From JBFWVR01 sp050246635 (GTDB lineage Bacteria; Acidobacteriota; Vicinamibacteria; Vicinamibacterales; UBA2999), in NCBI GenBank assembly GCA_050246635.1, contig JBFWVR010000003.1:62001-126000 (forward strand): DNA of 64,000 bases. Reading direction: 5' to 3'. The notes under the pieces were generated by a model. It worked only from the letters and a program-made list of their open reading frames with translations, was not told the DNA's origin and did no database searches. Position numbers and translations under genes: made by a program. Positions 53,682 through 63,173 of this stretch are shown here, one piece after another; positions within the stretch are counted from its first letter, which is position 1; every line of letters begins with the position of its first letter.

Positions 53682-54740
53682 CTACTTGAGATCCCGCACG
53701 GCGGGAATGCCCGGGAGCCCCGTGGCCGCGCGCACCGCGCGCACGATGGCTTGCGCCATGGCATCGGCCGCGAGCGAGCCGACGAGGGTGACATCCGCCT
53801 CCCCGGTCCAGCGGCCCGTCGCCAGCGAGAAGATGGTGTCGCCGTCCCCCATGGTGTGCGAGGGGTAGATGGCGCGGGCGTAGCCGTCGTTGGCCATCAG
53901 TGCCACGCGGTTGGCCGCGGCCTTGGTCAACGTCGCGTTCGTGGCGACGAGGCCAATCGTGGTGTTCGCGCCGGCGCGCGGTTGCGCGAACGCGCCGGAG
54001 CGCAGCAGCTTGCGCGCGTCGGCGAACCCGGACCCGTCGGGGGTGCGCGCGCCCGCGACGATGGCGCCGGTGTCGGGATCGATGATGTCGCCCACCGCGT
54101 TGACGGCCACCAGCGCGCCGACCACGAGGCCGTTCGGCATCCGGTAGGCGAACGAGCCGAGGCCGCCGCGCATCGCGCTCCGTGGCCCGCCCATCTTGCC
54201 CACCGTCGCACCCGCGCCGGCCCCGACGGAGCCCTCGGTCACGGGATCGGCCGTGGCCCTGCCGGCCGCGTCGTACCCGCATCCCGCGTCTGGCCGGATC
54301 TTCGGGTTGCCGCCGACAGGCAGGTCGAACAGGATCGCGGCCGGCACGATCGGCACCTTGGCAATCCGCACGTCCCAGCCGATGTCGTGCTCCTCGAGCC
54401 AGCGCATCACGCCCGTGGCCGTGTCGAGCCCGTAGGCGCTGCCGCCCGAGAGCACGACGGCGTTGACCTTGTCGACCATGTTCATCGGGTCGAGCAGGTC
54501 GGTCTCGCGCGTGCCCGGCGCGCCGCCCATCTGCGCCACGCCGCCGACCACGTCCCCCTCGGCGAGGATCACCGTGCAGCCCGTGGGGCGCCCGGTCAAG
54601 GTCACGCTGCCGACCTTGAGGCCGTCCACGGCCGTGATCGTGTCGTTGGCGGGCGCCTGGGCCGTGAGCGGCGGAGCAGCCAGGGTGACGAGGGTCGCCG
54701 CGGCGGCGGCGGCAATGGCGGCGAGGGAACGTCGGCGCAC
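53682..54740 (-). CDS. P1/S58-family peptidase, NylC/DmpA-like N-terminal nucleophile hydrolase
   Basis: 352 aa. A signal peptide (RRRSLAAIAAAAAATLVTLA) places it in the periplasm. DGLKVGSVTL, ADPVTEGSVGAGAGATVG and the terminal half match P1-family enzymes. The autocleavage site is likely Asn-259/Thr-260 in RAGANTTIGLVATNA, equivalent to Asn266/Thr267 of NylC, with Thr-260 the nucleophile. The family includes beta-aminopeptidases and a nylon-oligomer hydrolase. GTG 54740 follows a strong AGGAGGTATC ribosome site. It is second in the operon after the regulator. Confidence 0.85.
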   Translation of the reverse strand: MRRRSLAAIAAAAAATLVTLAAPPLTAQAPANDTITAVDGLKVGSVTLTGRPTGCTVILAEGDVVGGVAQMGGAPGTRETDLLDPMNMVDKVNAVVLSGGSAYGLDTATGVMRWLEEHDIGWDVRIAKVPIVPAAILFDLPVGGNPKIRPDAGCGYDAAGRATADPVTEGSVGAGAGATVGKMGGPRSAMRGGLGSFAYRMPNGLVVGALVAVNAVGDIIDPDTGAIVAGARTPDGSGFADARKLLRSGAFAQPRAGANTTIGLVATNATLTKAAANRVALMANDGYARAIYPSHTMGDGDTIFSLATGRWTGEADVTLVGSLAADAMAQAIVRAVRAATGLPGIPAVRDLK

Positions 54741-54777
54741 GATACCTCCTGGGAAGGCAGTGGGGACGGGGGGCGGG

Positions 54778-55659
54778 TCAGAACGTGGGTGGCGTGTTGA
54801 TCCAGAGCAGCACGGCCTCGGTCTGGCCCGGGTTGAACCAGCGGTGGGCGAGCGTGCTCTCGAACCAGAACCCGTCACCGGCCTCGAGCACGTGGCACTC
54901 GACGTCGTCCAGCCAGAACTCCAGCGTGCCGTCCAGCATGTAGAGGAACTCCTCGCCCTGGTGCGCGTACGAACCGTCGCTGCCGGCGCCAGGCGCCACG
55001 CGGAAGAGCATGCACTCGAGCATCGTCGTGCCGACGGAGAGCAGCTCCATCTTCACGCCGAGGGCGGTGTCGAGCACGCGGCGCTCGGCGGGCCGGACGA
55101 CCCGGTCCGACTGCTTCGGGTACTGGAACAGCTCGACCACCGTCGTGCCGTAGGCGGCGGCGAGCCGCTGCATGGTCGCGACCGAGGCCTGGCTGCGGCC
55201 CCGCTCGACGACGCTGAGGAAGCCGGGGGAGATCCGGGCCTTCTTCGCCGCCTCGGCGATGCTCATCCCGCTCCGCGTCCGGAGGCGCCGCAGCTTCGGG
55301 CCGAGCGCGGCGGCGCGTCCAGCGGGCGGCTTCGCGCCGCGGGCCGTGCCACCGAGCGCCTGCTTGATGCCCGGCACGTTGAGCTGCTTCACGTCGCGCA
55401 GGTACTTGATGCGCTTGAGCACCTTCACGAGCTCGGGGCTGTACAGTCGATAGCGGCCGTCGGTCCGCGTGGGCGAGACCAGCCCGACGCTCTCCCACAG
55501 GCGGAGGGTCGAGGGGCTGACGCCGACGACGCGGGCCGTCTGGCCGACCGTCAGGAAGCCGTACCGGGAGCCGCGGCCCATGCTGGGGGCGGCGGCGTCG
55601 CCGGCGCCGGCGGGCCGGTGGCCGCGGCCGGCGGGTTTCGTGGTGCGCGCGCGCGTCAT
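54778..55659 (-). CDS. MerR-XRE-cupin fusion regulator
   Basis: 293 aa with three domains. Residues about 30-100 form a MerR-type HTH (FLTVGQTARVVGVSPSTLRL, RTDGRYRLYSPELVKVLKRI), about 115-180 an XRE HTH (LRRLRTRSGMSIAEAAKKAR, ISPGFLSVVERGRSQASVAT), and about 200-290 a cupin effector domain (HQGEEFLYMLDGTLEFWLDD, FWFESTLAHRWFNPG). XRE-cupin regulators often control catabolism; an added MerR reader is unusual. ATG 55659 is preferred over TTG 55680 and follows TACGAT by 8 nt. It is first in the operon and divergent from mmsA. Confidence 0.85.
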   Translation of the reverse strand: MTRARTTKPAGRGHRPAGAGDAAAPSMGRGSRYGFLTVGQTARVVGVSPSTLRLWESVGLVSPTRTDGRYRLYSPELVKVLKRIKYLRDVKQLNVPGIKQALGGTARGAKPPAGRAAALGPKLRRLRTRSGMSIAEAAKKARISPGFLSVVERGRSQASVATMQRLAAAYGTTVVELFQYPKQSDRVVRPAERRVLDTALGVKMELLSVGTTMLECMLFRVAPGAGSDGSYAHQGEEFLYMLDGTLEFWLDDVECHVLEAGDGFWFESTLAHRWFNPGQTEAVLLWINTPPTF

Positions 55660-55667
55660 GGCCGCGA

Positions 55668-55673
55668 ATCGTA
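55668..55673 (-). promoter_or_regulatory. -10-like box of the MerR-XRE-cupin gene
   Basis: TACGAT on the minus strand, 8 nt before ATG 55659; the same hexamer and spacing as the histidine kinase gene. Confidence 0.45.
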
Positions 55674-55710
55674 CTGCCAAACCGACGGTGCCGGGATACT
55701 ACTCGAAAAG

Positions 55711-55731
55711 TGTAACGTTGACAACGTTACA
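55711..55731. promoter_or_regulatory. perfect 9-3-9 operator in the divergent control region
   Basis: TGTAACGTT and AACGTTACA flank GAC. It lies between the divergent operons and overlaps the TTGACA-like -35 of the mmsA promoter. Likely site of the MerR-XRE-cupin regulator; inferred. Confidence 0.75.
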
Positions 55732-55746
55732 GAAGTTTAATAGAAA
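55718..55746 (+). promoter_or_regulatory. mmsA promoter overlapping the operator
   Basis: TTGACA (55718-55723), a 17-nt spacer and TAGAAA (55741-55746). The -35 is inside the operator, so the regulator could repress by exclusion. Confidence 0.5.
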
Positions 55747-55776
55747 CACCCCTGTTACCCCGAAGGAGCACGTCCC

Positions 55777-57240
55777 ATGAGTTCCGTCACCGCGACCGGA
55801 GCGACGATCTGCCGGTACCACGCCGCGGGCCTGTGGCACGAGTCGGCTGCCACCACGTTCGACGACGTGCACGACCCGTCCACGGGGCGGGTGATCGCGC
55901 GCACGCCGCGCTGCACGCCGGACGAGGTCGACGCGACCGTGCAGGCGGCCCACCTCGCGGCGCAGTCGTGGCGCCACGTCCCCGCGCCGGTGCGCGCCCG
56001 CGCGCTCTTCCGGTACCGCGACCTGCTCGACCGGCATGCCGACGAGCTCGCCCGCCTCGTCACCCGCGAGCACGGCAAGACGCTGTCGGACGCCCGGGGT
56101 GAGGTCCAGCGCGGCATCGAGGTGGTGGAGTTCGCGTGCGGGATCCCGAGCCTGCTCATGGGCGAGACGCTCGACAACGTCTCGACCAACGTCGACTCGC
56201 ACAGCTTCCGCCTGCCCCTCGGCGTGGTGGCGGCCATCACGCCGTTCAACTTCCCGATGATGGTGCCGCTCTGGAGCCTGCCGGTGGCCATCGCGTGCGG
56301 CAACGCCTACATCCTGAAGCCGTCCGAGAAAGTGCCCCTGACCGCGAACCGGCTCGTCGAGCTCTTCTACGAGGCCGGGCTGCCGGCGGGCGTGCTGAGC
56401 GTGGTGCACGGCGCGCGCGAGCAGGTGGAGCAGCTCATCGACCACCCGCTCGTCCGGGCGGTGTCGATTGTCGGCTCGAGCGCGGCGGCGGCGGCGGTCT
56501 ACGAGCGCGCGGCGGCCCGCGGCAAGCGGGTGCAGGCGCTCGGCGGCGCCAAGAACCACATGGTCGTGATGCCCGACTGCGACATGGACCAGACGATCGA
56601 GGCGGTGATCAACTCCGCCTTCGGGTCGGCCGGCCAGCGCTGCATGGCGGGGAGCGTCGCGGTGTGCGTCGAGCCGGTCGCCGACGTCTTCCTGGAGAAG
56701 CTGAAGGCCCGGGCCGCCGCGATGCCGATGGGGGCCGGCGACGGCGCCGGCTGCGAGCTCGGCCCGCTCGTGAGCGCGTCGCAGCGCGACCGCGTCACCG
56801 GGTACATCGACATCGGCCTCGGCGAGGGCGCCAGCCTGCTGCTGGATGGCCGTGAGCGGGCGTCCGGGGAGGGCTACTTCGTCGGCGCGACGATCTTCGA
56901 CCGCGTGACGCCCTCGATGCGGATCGCGCGCGAGGAGATCTTCGGACCCGTGCTCTCGGTCGTGCGCGTCGGCAGCCTCGAGGAGGCGCTCGCGGTCGTC
57001 AACGGCTCCGAGATGGGCAACGCCGGCGTGATCTTCACGCGGGACGGCGGCGCGGCCCGGACCTTCACGCTCGGCTGCGAGGCCGGCATGATCGGCGTGA
57101 ACGTCGGCGTGCCCGTGCCGATGGCGTTCTTCCCCTTCGCGGGGTGGAAGGGCTCGTTCTTCGGCGACCTGCACGCCCACGGCAAGGACGGCGTGCGTTT
57201 CTTCACCGAACAGAAGGTCGTGACGACCCGGTACTTCTGA
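55777..57240 (+). CDS. mmsA: methylmalonate/malonate-semialdehyde dehydrogenase (CoA-acylating)
   Basis: 487 aa aldehyde dehydrogenase of the MmsA branch. ITPFNFPMMVPLWSLPVAIA and the C-terminal FAGWKGSFFGDLHAHGKDGV with TEQKVVTTRY are typical of this group; catalytic Cys-289 lies in GSAGQRCMAGS. It oxidises malonate or methylmalonate semialdehyde to acetyl-/propionyl-CoA. ATG 55777 follows GAAGGAGC. The promoter overlaps the palindromic operator. It is first in the plus-strand operon with the TonB-dependent receptor, M20 deacylase and aminotransferase. Confidence 0.92.
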   Translation: MSSVTATGATICRYHAAGLWHESAATTFDDVHDPSTGRVIARTPRCTPDEVDATVQAAHLAAQSWRHVPAPVRARALFRYRDLLDRHADELARLVTREHGKTLSDARGEVQRGIEVVEFACGIPSLLMGETLDNVSTNVDSHSFRLPLGVVAAITPFNFPMMVPLWSLPVAIACGNAYILKPSEKVPLTANRLVELFYEAGLPAGVLSVVHGAREQVEQLIDHPLVRAVSIVGSSAAAAAVYERAAARGKRVQALGGAKNHMVVMPDCDMDQTIEAVINSAFGSAGQRCMAGSVAVCVEPVADVFLEKLKARAAAMPMGAGDGAGCELGPLVSASQRDRVTGYIDIGLGEGASLLLDGRERASGEGYFVGATIFDRVTPSMRIAREEIFGPVLSVVRVGSLEEALAVVNGSEMGNAGVIFTRDGGAARTFTLGCEAGMIGVNVGVPVPMAFFPFAGWKGSFFGDLHAHGKDGVRFFTEQKVVTTRYF

Positions 57241-57362
57241 CGTCCATTTGTCTTGCACCACCGCGAACGCCCGTTCGCACCTCTGACGCTTTCTCCTCGG
57301 CTCGTGAGACCGACGTGCAGCAGACCGCGCCGGCCTGGGTCGGCCGGTCTCCAGGAGGACGT

Positions 57363-60300
57363 ATGACTCGGCGAGGGATGGCCACGATCGTGGCCACGAT
57401 GGTGGCGGTGGTCCTGTCGGCGTCCGTCTCCGCGCAGGTTGCGGGGGCGATCGTCGGCGTCGTGCGCGACGCGAGCGGGGCGGTGCTGCCCGGCGTCACC
57501 GTGACGGTGACGGGCCCCACGCTCCAGCGCGAGAACGTGTCGGTCGTCACCGGCGCGGACGGCACCTACCGGGTGCCGCTCGTGCCCGCGGGCGAGTACA
57601 CCGTGACGGCGGAGCTCAGCGGGTTCCAGACGCGGGTGCGGAGCGGCGTCCGGGTCGCGATCAACCAGCAGGTTGTGCTCGACTTCGCCATGCCGGTCGC
57701 CGGCGTCGAGGAGACCGTGCAGGTCACCGGCGAGGCCCCGCTCGTCGAGGTGGCCCGCTCCGACGTGACCAGCCGGGTCAGCAAGGAGACGATCGACGCG
57801 CTCCCGCTGAACGGCCGGAACTTCGTGGACCTCATCGGCCTCGTGCCCGGCGCGCGGCCCGATCCCGGGCAGAGCGGCACCGGCAACAACATCTCGATCT
57901 TCGGGGAGCGCGGCTCGGCCGTCTCGTTCCTCGTGGACGGTGCCGAGAACAACGACCCGCTGAGCGGCGGCCCGCTGCTGCGCTACACCCAGGACTCCAT
58001 CCGGGAGTTCGAGGTGATGACGACGGGGTACGACGCCGAGTTCGGCCGCGCGCAGGGCGGCGTCGCGAACATCGTCACCCGCTCGGGAACGGACACGATC
58101 GACGCCCGCGGCTTCTGGTTCGGCCGGAACGACCGCTTCGACTCGAACAACATCCCGACCGACGCCGGCGAGGCGGAGCCCGACGTGCCGAAGCTGGTGC
58201 GCAACCAGTGGGGCGGCACGCTGGGCGGCCCGTTGAAGCGCGGCACCGCGTACTTCTTCGGGTCCTTCGAGGTCCTGGACGAGGAACGCGGCGTCAACAT
58301 CGACCGGAGCGTGCTGCCGGGCTTCGTCGTCAACGGCATCGCGACGCCGGGTGGCACCGAGGACTTCGGCATCGCGCCGAAGACCGACGGCTTCACGGGC
58401 CTGTTCAAGGGCGACGTCAACCTCGGGCAGAACAACCGCCTCACCGCGTCGGTGAACCGCAGCACCAGCGACGCCAGTGGCGAGATCAGCTCGCCGGTGG
58501 CCGGCACGACGGCCCTGCCGAGCGCCGCGCGCACGACGACCAGCCACGGCACCGGCGCCGTGTTCCGCGAGACGGCGGTCCTCGGCGACAGCGCGTTCCT
58601 CGAGACCTCGGCGACGTACCTCGATGGGCTGAGTGGCACGAACCTCGACCAGGACCAGCGCTCCGAGCCGCTGCTCGTGCTGCTGCGCAGCGGCTTCGTG
58701 CAGACCGGCGCGCCGTTCGGCGGGCGCACGCGGCGTGACAGCACGCGGGTGCAGGTCGCCCAGACCCTCAGCCGCTACGTGGACGGCTTCGGTGGCAACC
58801 ACGCCCTCAAGCTCGGGTGGGACTACAACCGCATCGGCCTGACGGGCTTCAACGACGTCACCAACGACGTCGAGTACTCCGCGGCGTTCCTGTCGCCGAA
58901 CGCGCAGGCCATCAACGCGGACCTGTTCCAGCGCCTGGGCTTCCAGCAGTCGGCCGCCCGCTTCTTCACCCTGTCGGCCAACCCCGACAACAGCCTCGAC
59001 GTCGACATCACCAGCAACGACGTCTCGGCGTTCGTCCAGGACAGCTGGCAACCGCGCAGCGACCTGACGTTCAACCTGGGCGTGCGCTACGACTACGCAA
59101 GCCTCTTCGGCGACGACACGAACAACATCTCGCCGCGCCTCGGCGTCGCGTGGGACGTCGGCGGCCGCCACCAGACGGTGGTCAAGGCGAACTTCGGCCT
59201 CTTCTACGACCGCAACCTGCTGAGCGCGGCGGCGACGGTGCCCGACAAGGGCGGCATCTTCACCCGCTCGGCCTTCGACGTCGCGCTGCCGCGGCTCGGC
59301 GCCGACTACACCGACTCGCTGATCGACCTGGTCATCACGTCCGGCTTCCCGACCGCCGGCGGCCGAGGCCCGGCCGAGAACCCGGCGTACCGGGCGATGG
59401 CCGACGCGCTTCGCGCCAACCCGTTCGCCATCTACGAGCTGCTGGGCATCAATCCCGGCAGCGCGTCCGCGCCGACGGTGGTCACCGCCGACAACATCCA
59501 GCAGCTCTCCGGCAAGACGCCGGCCCAGGCCATCGCGCTCCTCGAGTCCACGTGGCCCGGCACCGACTGGGAGTTCTTCGACGTGCCCGGCGGCTCGATT
59601 GTCGGCGACCGCGTGCTGTCGTTCTTCCCGCGCGGCCCGCTCGCGACGAGCCGGGACGTGTCGCGTTACTCCGAGGACCGCACGCCCTGGACGCGGGCGT
59701 TCTCGGCGGGGGTCGACCAGCAGCTCGGTGACGACTACAGCGTCTCGGTCAGCTACGTGCACCGCCGCACGCGCGACCTGCTGACCCGACGCATCATCAA
59801 CCTCTTCGACGCCCAGCCGGGCGACCCCGACTTCGGCCGGACGACGGACGGCGGTCCCCGGATCAGCCAGGTGACCTACGATGGCCGGATCAACTACGAC
59901 GGCGTGGTGCTTGCCTTCCGCAAGCGCTTGACCCACCGCTACCAGTTCCAGATTTCGTACACGGGCTCGCGCGCCCGCGACAACCTGCTCACGGGCGGCG
60001 TCGGCTCGGGCTTCAGCAACAACAACCACCCCGAGATCGATTACGGTCCCTCCAACCAGAGCGTGCCGCACATCTTCGTCGCCAACGGGCTGGTGCAGCT
60101 GCCGTACGGCGTCAACCTGAGCGGCATCGTGTCGTGGCGCAGCGGGAGCGCGTTCAACCCGCGCGGCATCCAGGACCTCGACGGCGACGGGCTGGTGGAC
60201 CAGCGCGACGTGTCCGAGGCGCGCAACGCGTTTCGCGTGAAGGCCTACGGCAACGTCGACCTGCGCGCGGAGAAGGAGTTCGGCCTGCCCGGCAACCAGC

Positions 60301-60452
60301 GGGTGACCGTGCTCGTCGAGACCTTCAACCTGACGAACCGGGCGAACGTGTCGAACGTGAACTCGGTGTCGGGGCCGGACTTCGGCACGCCGACGGCGTA
60401 CTTCCCCGGCCGCGAGATCCAGTTCGGCGTGCGGTACCTGTTCGGCCAGTAG
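57363..60452 (+). CDS. TonB-dependent outer-membrane receptor with carboxypeptidase-regulatory domain
   Basis: 1029 aa. A signal peptide (GMATIVATMVAVVLSASVSA) precedes an N-terminal carboxypeptidase-regulatory-like domain (about 30-115: VVRDASGAVLPGVTVTVTGP). The plug domain follows (VEVARSDVTSRVSKETIDAL, DALPLNGRNFVDLIGLVPGA, and SIREFEVMTTGYDAEFGRAQ), then a 22-strand-type barrel ending VRYLFGQ. This is the acidobacterial OMP type. ATG 57363 follows GGAGGACGT. It would import an oligomer too large for porins. Confidence 0.9.
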   Translation: MTRRGMATIVATMVAVVLSASVSAQVAGAIVGVVRDASGAVLPGVTVTVTGPTLQRENVSVVTGADGTYRVPLVPAGEYTVTAELSGFQTRVRSGVRVAINQQVVLDFAMPVAGVEETVQVTGEAPLVEVARSDVTSRVSKETIDALPLNGRNFVDLIGLVPGARPDPGQSGTGNNISIFGERGSAVSFLVDGAENNDPLSGGPLLRYTQDSIREFEVMTTGYDAEFGRAQGGVANIVTRSGTDTIDARGFWFGRNDRFDSNNIPTDAGEAEPDVPKLVRNQWGGTLGGPLKRGTAYFFGSFEVLDEERGVNIDRSVLPGFVVNGIATPGGTEDFGIAPKTDGFTGLFKGDVNLGQNNRLTASVNRSTSDASGEISSPVAGTTALPSAARTTTSHGTGAVFRETAVLGDSAFLETSATYLDGLSGTNLDQDQRSEPLLVLLRSGFVQTGAPFGGRTRRDSTRVQVAQTLSRYVDGFGGNHALKLGWDYNRIGLTGFNDVTNDVEYSAAFLSPNAQAINADLFQRLGFQQSAARFFTLSANPDNSLDVDITSNDVSAFVQDSWQPRSDLTFNLGVRYDYASLFGDDTNNISPRLGVAWDVGGRHQTVVKANFGLFYDRNLLSAAATVPDKGGIFTRSAFDVALPRLGADYTDSLIDLVITSGFPTAGGRGPAENPAYRAMADALRANPFAIYELLGINPGSASAPTVVTADNIQQLSGKTPAQAIALLESTWPGTDWEFFDVPGGSIVGDRVLSFFPRGPLATSRDVSRYSEDRTPWTRAFSAGVDQQLGDDYSVSVSYVHRRTRDLLTRRIINLFDAQPGDPDFGRTTDGGPRISQVTYDGRINYDGVVLAFRKRLTHRYQFQISYTGSRARDNLLTGGVGSGFSNNNHPEIDYGPSNQSVPHIFVANGLVQLPYGVNLSGIVSWRSGSAFNPRGIQDLDGDGLVDQRDVSEARNAFRVKAYGNVDLRAEKEFGLPGNQRVTVLVETFNLTNRANVSNVNSVSGPDFGTPTAYFPGREIQFGVRYLFGQ

Positions 60453-60462
60453 CCCGGGAGGC

Positions 60463-61737
60463 GTGTTGGCGTCCGTGTCCGATCGTGTCCTGGCCGAGGT
60501 CGACCGTGCGGCCGGCGAGCTCGTCGAGCTCGCGGCCGGCCTCGTCCGCATCCCGACCGTCAACCCGCCGGGGGAGGAATACGACGCCTGCGCGCGCGCG
60601 ATCGGGGTGGCGCTCGAGCAGGCCTTGTTCGAGGTCGAGTACTTCGCGGCCGAGGGGCGGCCGGAGCACACGGCCACCCATCCGCGCATCAACGTCGTCG
60701 GCGCCCGGGCGGGCGCCGGCGGCGGTCCCACCATCCACCTGAACGGTCACTTCGACGTCGTCCCAGCCGGCGCCGGCTGGACGATGGACCCGTTCGGCGG
60801 GGTCGTGCGCGACGGCCGGTTGTACGGCCGCGGATCGTGCGACATGAAGGGCGGCATCGCCTCGGCGGTGTTCGCGGCGGAGGCGATCCGGCGCGCCGGC
60901 GTGACGCTGCCCGGCACGGTCGAGATCAGCGGGACCGTGGACGAGGAGAGCGGTGGCTACGCGGGCGTGGCCTGGCTGGCCGAGCACGGCCGCATCGCGA
61001 AGGGGCGCACCGACTACGTGATCATCCCCGAACCGCTCAACGTGGACCGGGTGTGCGTCGGCCACCGCGGCGTCTACTGGTTCGAGGTGACGGTGCGCGG
61101 GCGGGTCGCCCACGGCAGCATGCCGTTCCTCGGCGTCAGTGCGATTGACGCGGCGGGCGAGCTGCTGCACGAGTTCACCACGGCGCTCCGCCCGGAGCTG
61201 GCCGCGCGCACGACCGCCATCCCCGTCGTGCCGGAGGGCTCGAGGCATGCGACGATCAACGTCAACGCCGTCGCGGGCGGACAGCCGGTGGGGGGGATCC
61301 AGACGCCGAATGTCGCCGACCTCTGCCGCATCGTGGTGGACCGGCGGTTCCTCGAGGAAGAGGGGCTGGAGCGCACGAGGCGCGAGATCGAAGACGTGAT
61401 CAGCCGGGTGCGCGCGCGCTTCGCCGGCGCCCACTTCGAGGTCACGGACCTGATGATCGTCGAGCCCACCCACACCCCGGATGGCTCGCCACTCGTGGCC
61501 GCGCTGTCGGCGGGGCTGGAACGGGTGCTGGGCCGGCCGGCGGCGATCGTCGCCAGCCCCGGCACGTACGACCAGAAGCACGTGGCCCGCATCGCCGGGG
61601 TGCCGCACTGCGTCGCCTACGGGCCAGGCGAGATCGAGCAGGCCCACCAGCCGGACGAGTGGTGCGGCGTGGACGACATGGTCACGGCCGCGAAGGTCAT
61701 GGCGCTCGCCATACTGAGGTTGAATGGCATCTCGTGA
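60463..61737 (+). CDS. M20-family ArgE/DapE-like deacylase
   Basis: 424 aa zinc hydrolase. Metal and catalytic motifs are intact: NGHFDVVP, GRGSCDMKGG, GTVDEESGGYAG, IPEPL and the terminal GEIEQAHQPDEW. ArgE/DapE relatives remove acyl groups from amino acids. The GTG start at 60463 follows GGGAGG, 10 bp after the receptor stop. In this locus it could deacylate an N-acyl beta/omega-amino acid; inferred. Confidence 0.88.
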   Translation: MLASVSDRVLAEVDRAAGELVELAAGLVRIPTVNPPGEEYDACARAIGVALEQALFEVEYFAAEGRPEHTATHPRINVVGARAGAGGGPTIHLNGHFDVVPAGAGWTMDPFGGVVRDGRLYGRGSCDMKGGIASAVFAAEAIRRAGVTLPGTVEISGTVDEESGGYAGVAWLAEHGRIAKGRTDYVIIPEPLNVDRVCVGHRGVYWFEVTVRGRVAHGSMPFLGVSAIDAAGELLHEFTTALRPELAARTTAIPVVPEGSRHATINVNAVAGGQPVGGIQTPNVADLCRIVVDRRFLEEEGLERTRREIEDVISRVRARFAGAHFEVTDLMIVEPTHTPDGSPLVAALSAGLERVLGRPAAIVASPGTYDQKHVARIAGVPHCVAYGPGEIEQAHQPDEWCGVDDMVTAAKVMALAILRLNGIS

Positions 61738-61800
61738 TCTTGTGATCTCGTGATCTTGTGATCTGATCTGGTGATCTGGTGATCTTGGGATTTGGGGATC
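61731..61800. repeat. GTGATCT word repeats after the M20 gene
   Basis: Tandem variants of TCTTGTGATCT and TCTGGTGATCT. The first word supplies the TGA stop of the deacylase gene. No symmetry is evident. Confidence 0.6.
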
Positions 61801-61838
61801 TGGCGACCGGGCGAGCTCGCCGGATCGGGGAGGTCGGC

Positions 61839-63173
61839 ATGGAGACCACGGGTATGCAGGCGATGACCGGCGCCGAGATGGTCGCGCTCAGCCGGCGGCA
61901 CACGCTGTATGAGTGGTCCGCGCAGGATCTGGTCGATCCGATTCCTGTGGCGAGCGCGAAGGGCTCGTGTTTCTACACGCCGGAGGGCAAGCGGTACCTC
62001 GACTTCAACAGCCAGCTGATGTGCGTCAACATCGGCCACGGCGAGGAGCGGGTCATCCGGGCCATCCAGGAGCAGGCGGCACGGCTGGCCTATGCGAACC
62101 CGTTCATGGCGACCGAGCCTCGTGCACGGCTGGCGGCGAAGCTGGCGGAGATCACACCGGGCGACATCGACACGTTCTTCTTCACCAATGGCGGGTCGGA
62201 GTCGAACGAGAACGCCATCCGCATCGCGCGCCTCGTCACGGGGCGGCACAAGATCCTCGCCCGCTACCGCTCGTACCACGGGGGCACCGCCGGCAGCCTC
62301 ACGCTGACGGGCGACCCGCGCCGCTGGGCCGCCGAGCCCGGCATCCCCGGTGTCGTGCACGTCCTCGATCCGTACCACGGCATCGCGCGGGGCTGGGAGC
62401 CGGTCGGCCAGGCCCTCGACCGCCTGGCCGAGACGATCGAGCTCGAGGGGCCGTCGACCATTGCGGCGTTCATCCTCGAGAGCGTCAGCGGCACCAATGG
62501 CATCCTGGTGCCCCCCGACGGCTACCTCCAGGGCGTGCGCGAGATCTGCGACCGGCACGGCATCCTCCTCATCGCGGACGAGGTGATGGCGGGTTTCGGA
62601 CGCACGGGCCGCTGGTTCGCCATCGACCACTGGGGTGTCGTGCCAGACCTCATCACGATGGCGAAGGGGCTGACGAGCGGCTATGTGCAGCTCGGCGCCG
62701 TCGGCATGCGGCGGCCGATCGCGGATCACTTCCGCACGAACGTCTTCTACGGCGGGCTCACCTACAACAGCCACCCGCTCGCGTGCGCCGCCGCGCTGGC
62801 CGCGATCCAGGTGCTCGAGGACGACCACCTGATCGAGCGCGCCGCCTCCATGGGCCGCGTGATGGCCGACCTGCTCGCGGACCTCGCGGCGCGGCATCCG
62901 TCGGTGGGGGCCGTGCGGTCGATTGGCCTCTTCGGCATCGTCGAGCTCGTGCGCAACCGGAAGACGATGGAGCCGATGGCGCCGTTCAACGGGAGCTCAC
63001 CGGAGATGAAGGCGATCGGGAAGGCGTTCCGCGAGGAGGGGCTCTACACGTTCGTGCGCTGGAACACGTTCTTCACGAACCCGCCGTTGACGATCAGCGA
63101 GGACGAGCTGCGCGAGGGCTTCGCGATCATCGACCGGGCGCTGGGCGCCGCCGACGAGGCCGTGGTGGGGTGA
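61839..63173 (+). CDS. class III omega-aminotransferase
   Basis: 444 aa PLP-dependent aminotransferase. PLP Lys in ITMAKGLTSGYVQ; IADEVMAGFGRTGRW and SNENAIRIARLVTGRHKILA are family motifs. It belongs to the branch with beta-alanine/omega-amino acid:pyruvate enzymes, which yield a semialdehyde suited to MmsA. ATG 61839 follows GGGGAGGTCGGC; the frame is open upstream. Its last 47 bp overlap convergent mutY. Confidence 0.87.
   Translation: METTGMQAMTGAEMVALSRRHTLYEWSAQDLVDPIPVASAKGSCFYTPEGKRYLDFNSQLMCVNIGHGEERVIRAIQEQAARLAYANPFMATEPRARLAAKLAEITPGDIDTFFFTNGGSESNENAIRIARLVTGRHKILARYRSYHGGTAGSLTLTGDPRRWAAEPGIPGVVHVLDPYHGIARGWEPVGQALDRLAETIELEGPSTIAAFILESVSGTNGILVPPDGYLQGVREICDRHGILLIADEVMAGFGRTGRWFAIDHWGVVPDLITMAKGLTSGYVQLGAVGMRRPIADHFRTNVFYGGLTYNSHPLACAAALAAIQVLEDDHLIERAASMGRVMADLLADLAARHPSVGAVRSIGLFGIVELVRNRKTMEPMAPFNGSSPEMKAIGKAFREEGLYTFVRWNTFFTNPPLTISEDELREGFAIIDRALGAADEAVVG

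Noticed and set aside
51714..54800. Long plus-strand open frame opposite the symporter and peptidase genes
   Set aside because: Arg/Ala-rich shadow frame without recognisable domains; it crosses several real genes on the other strand.
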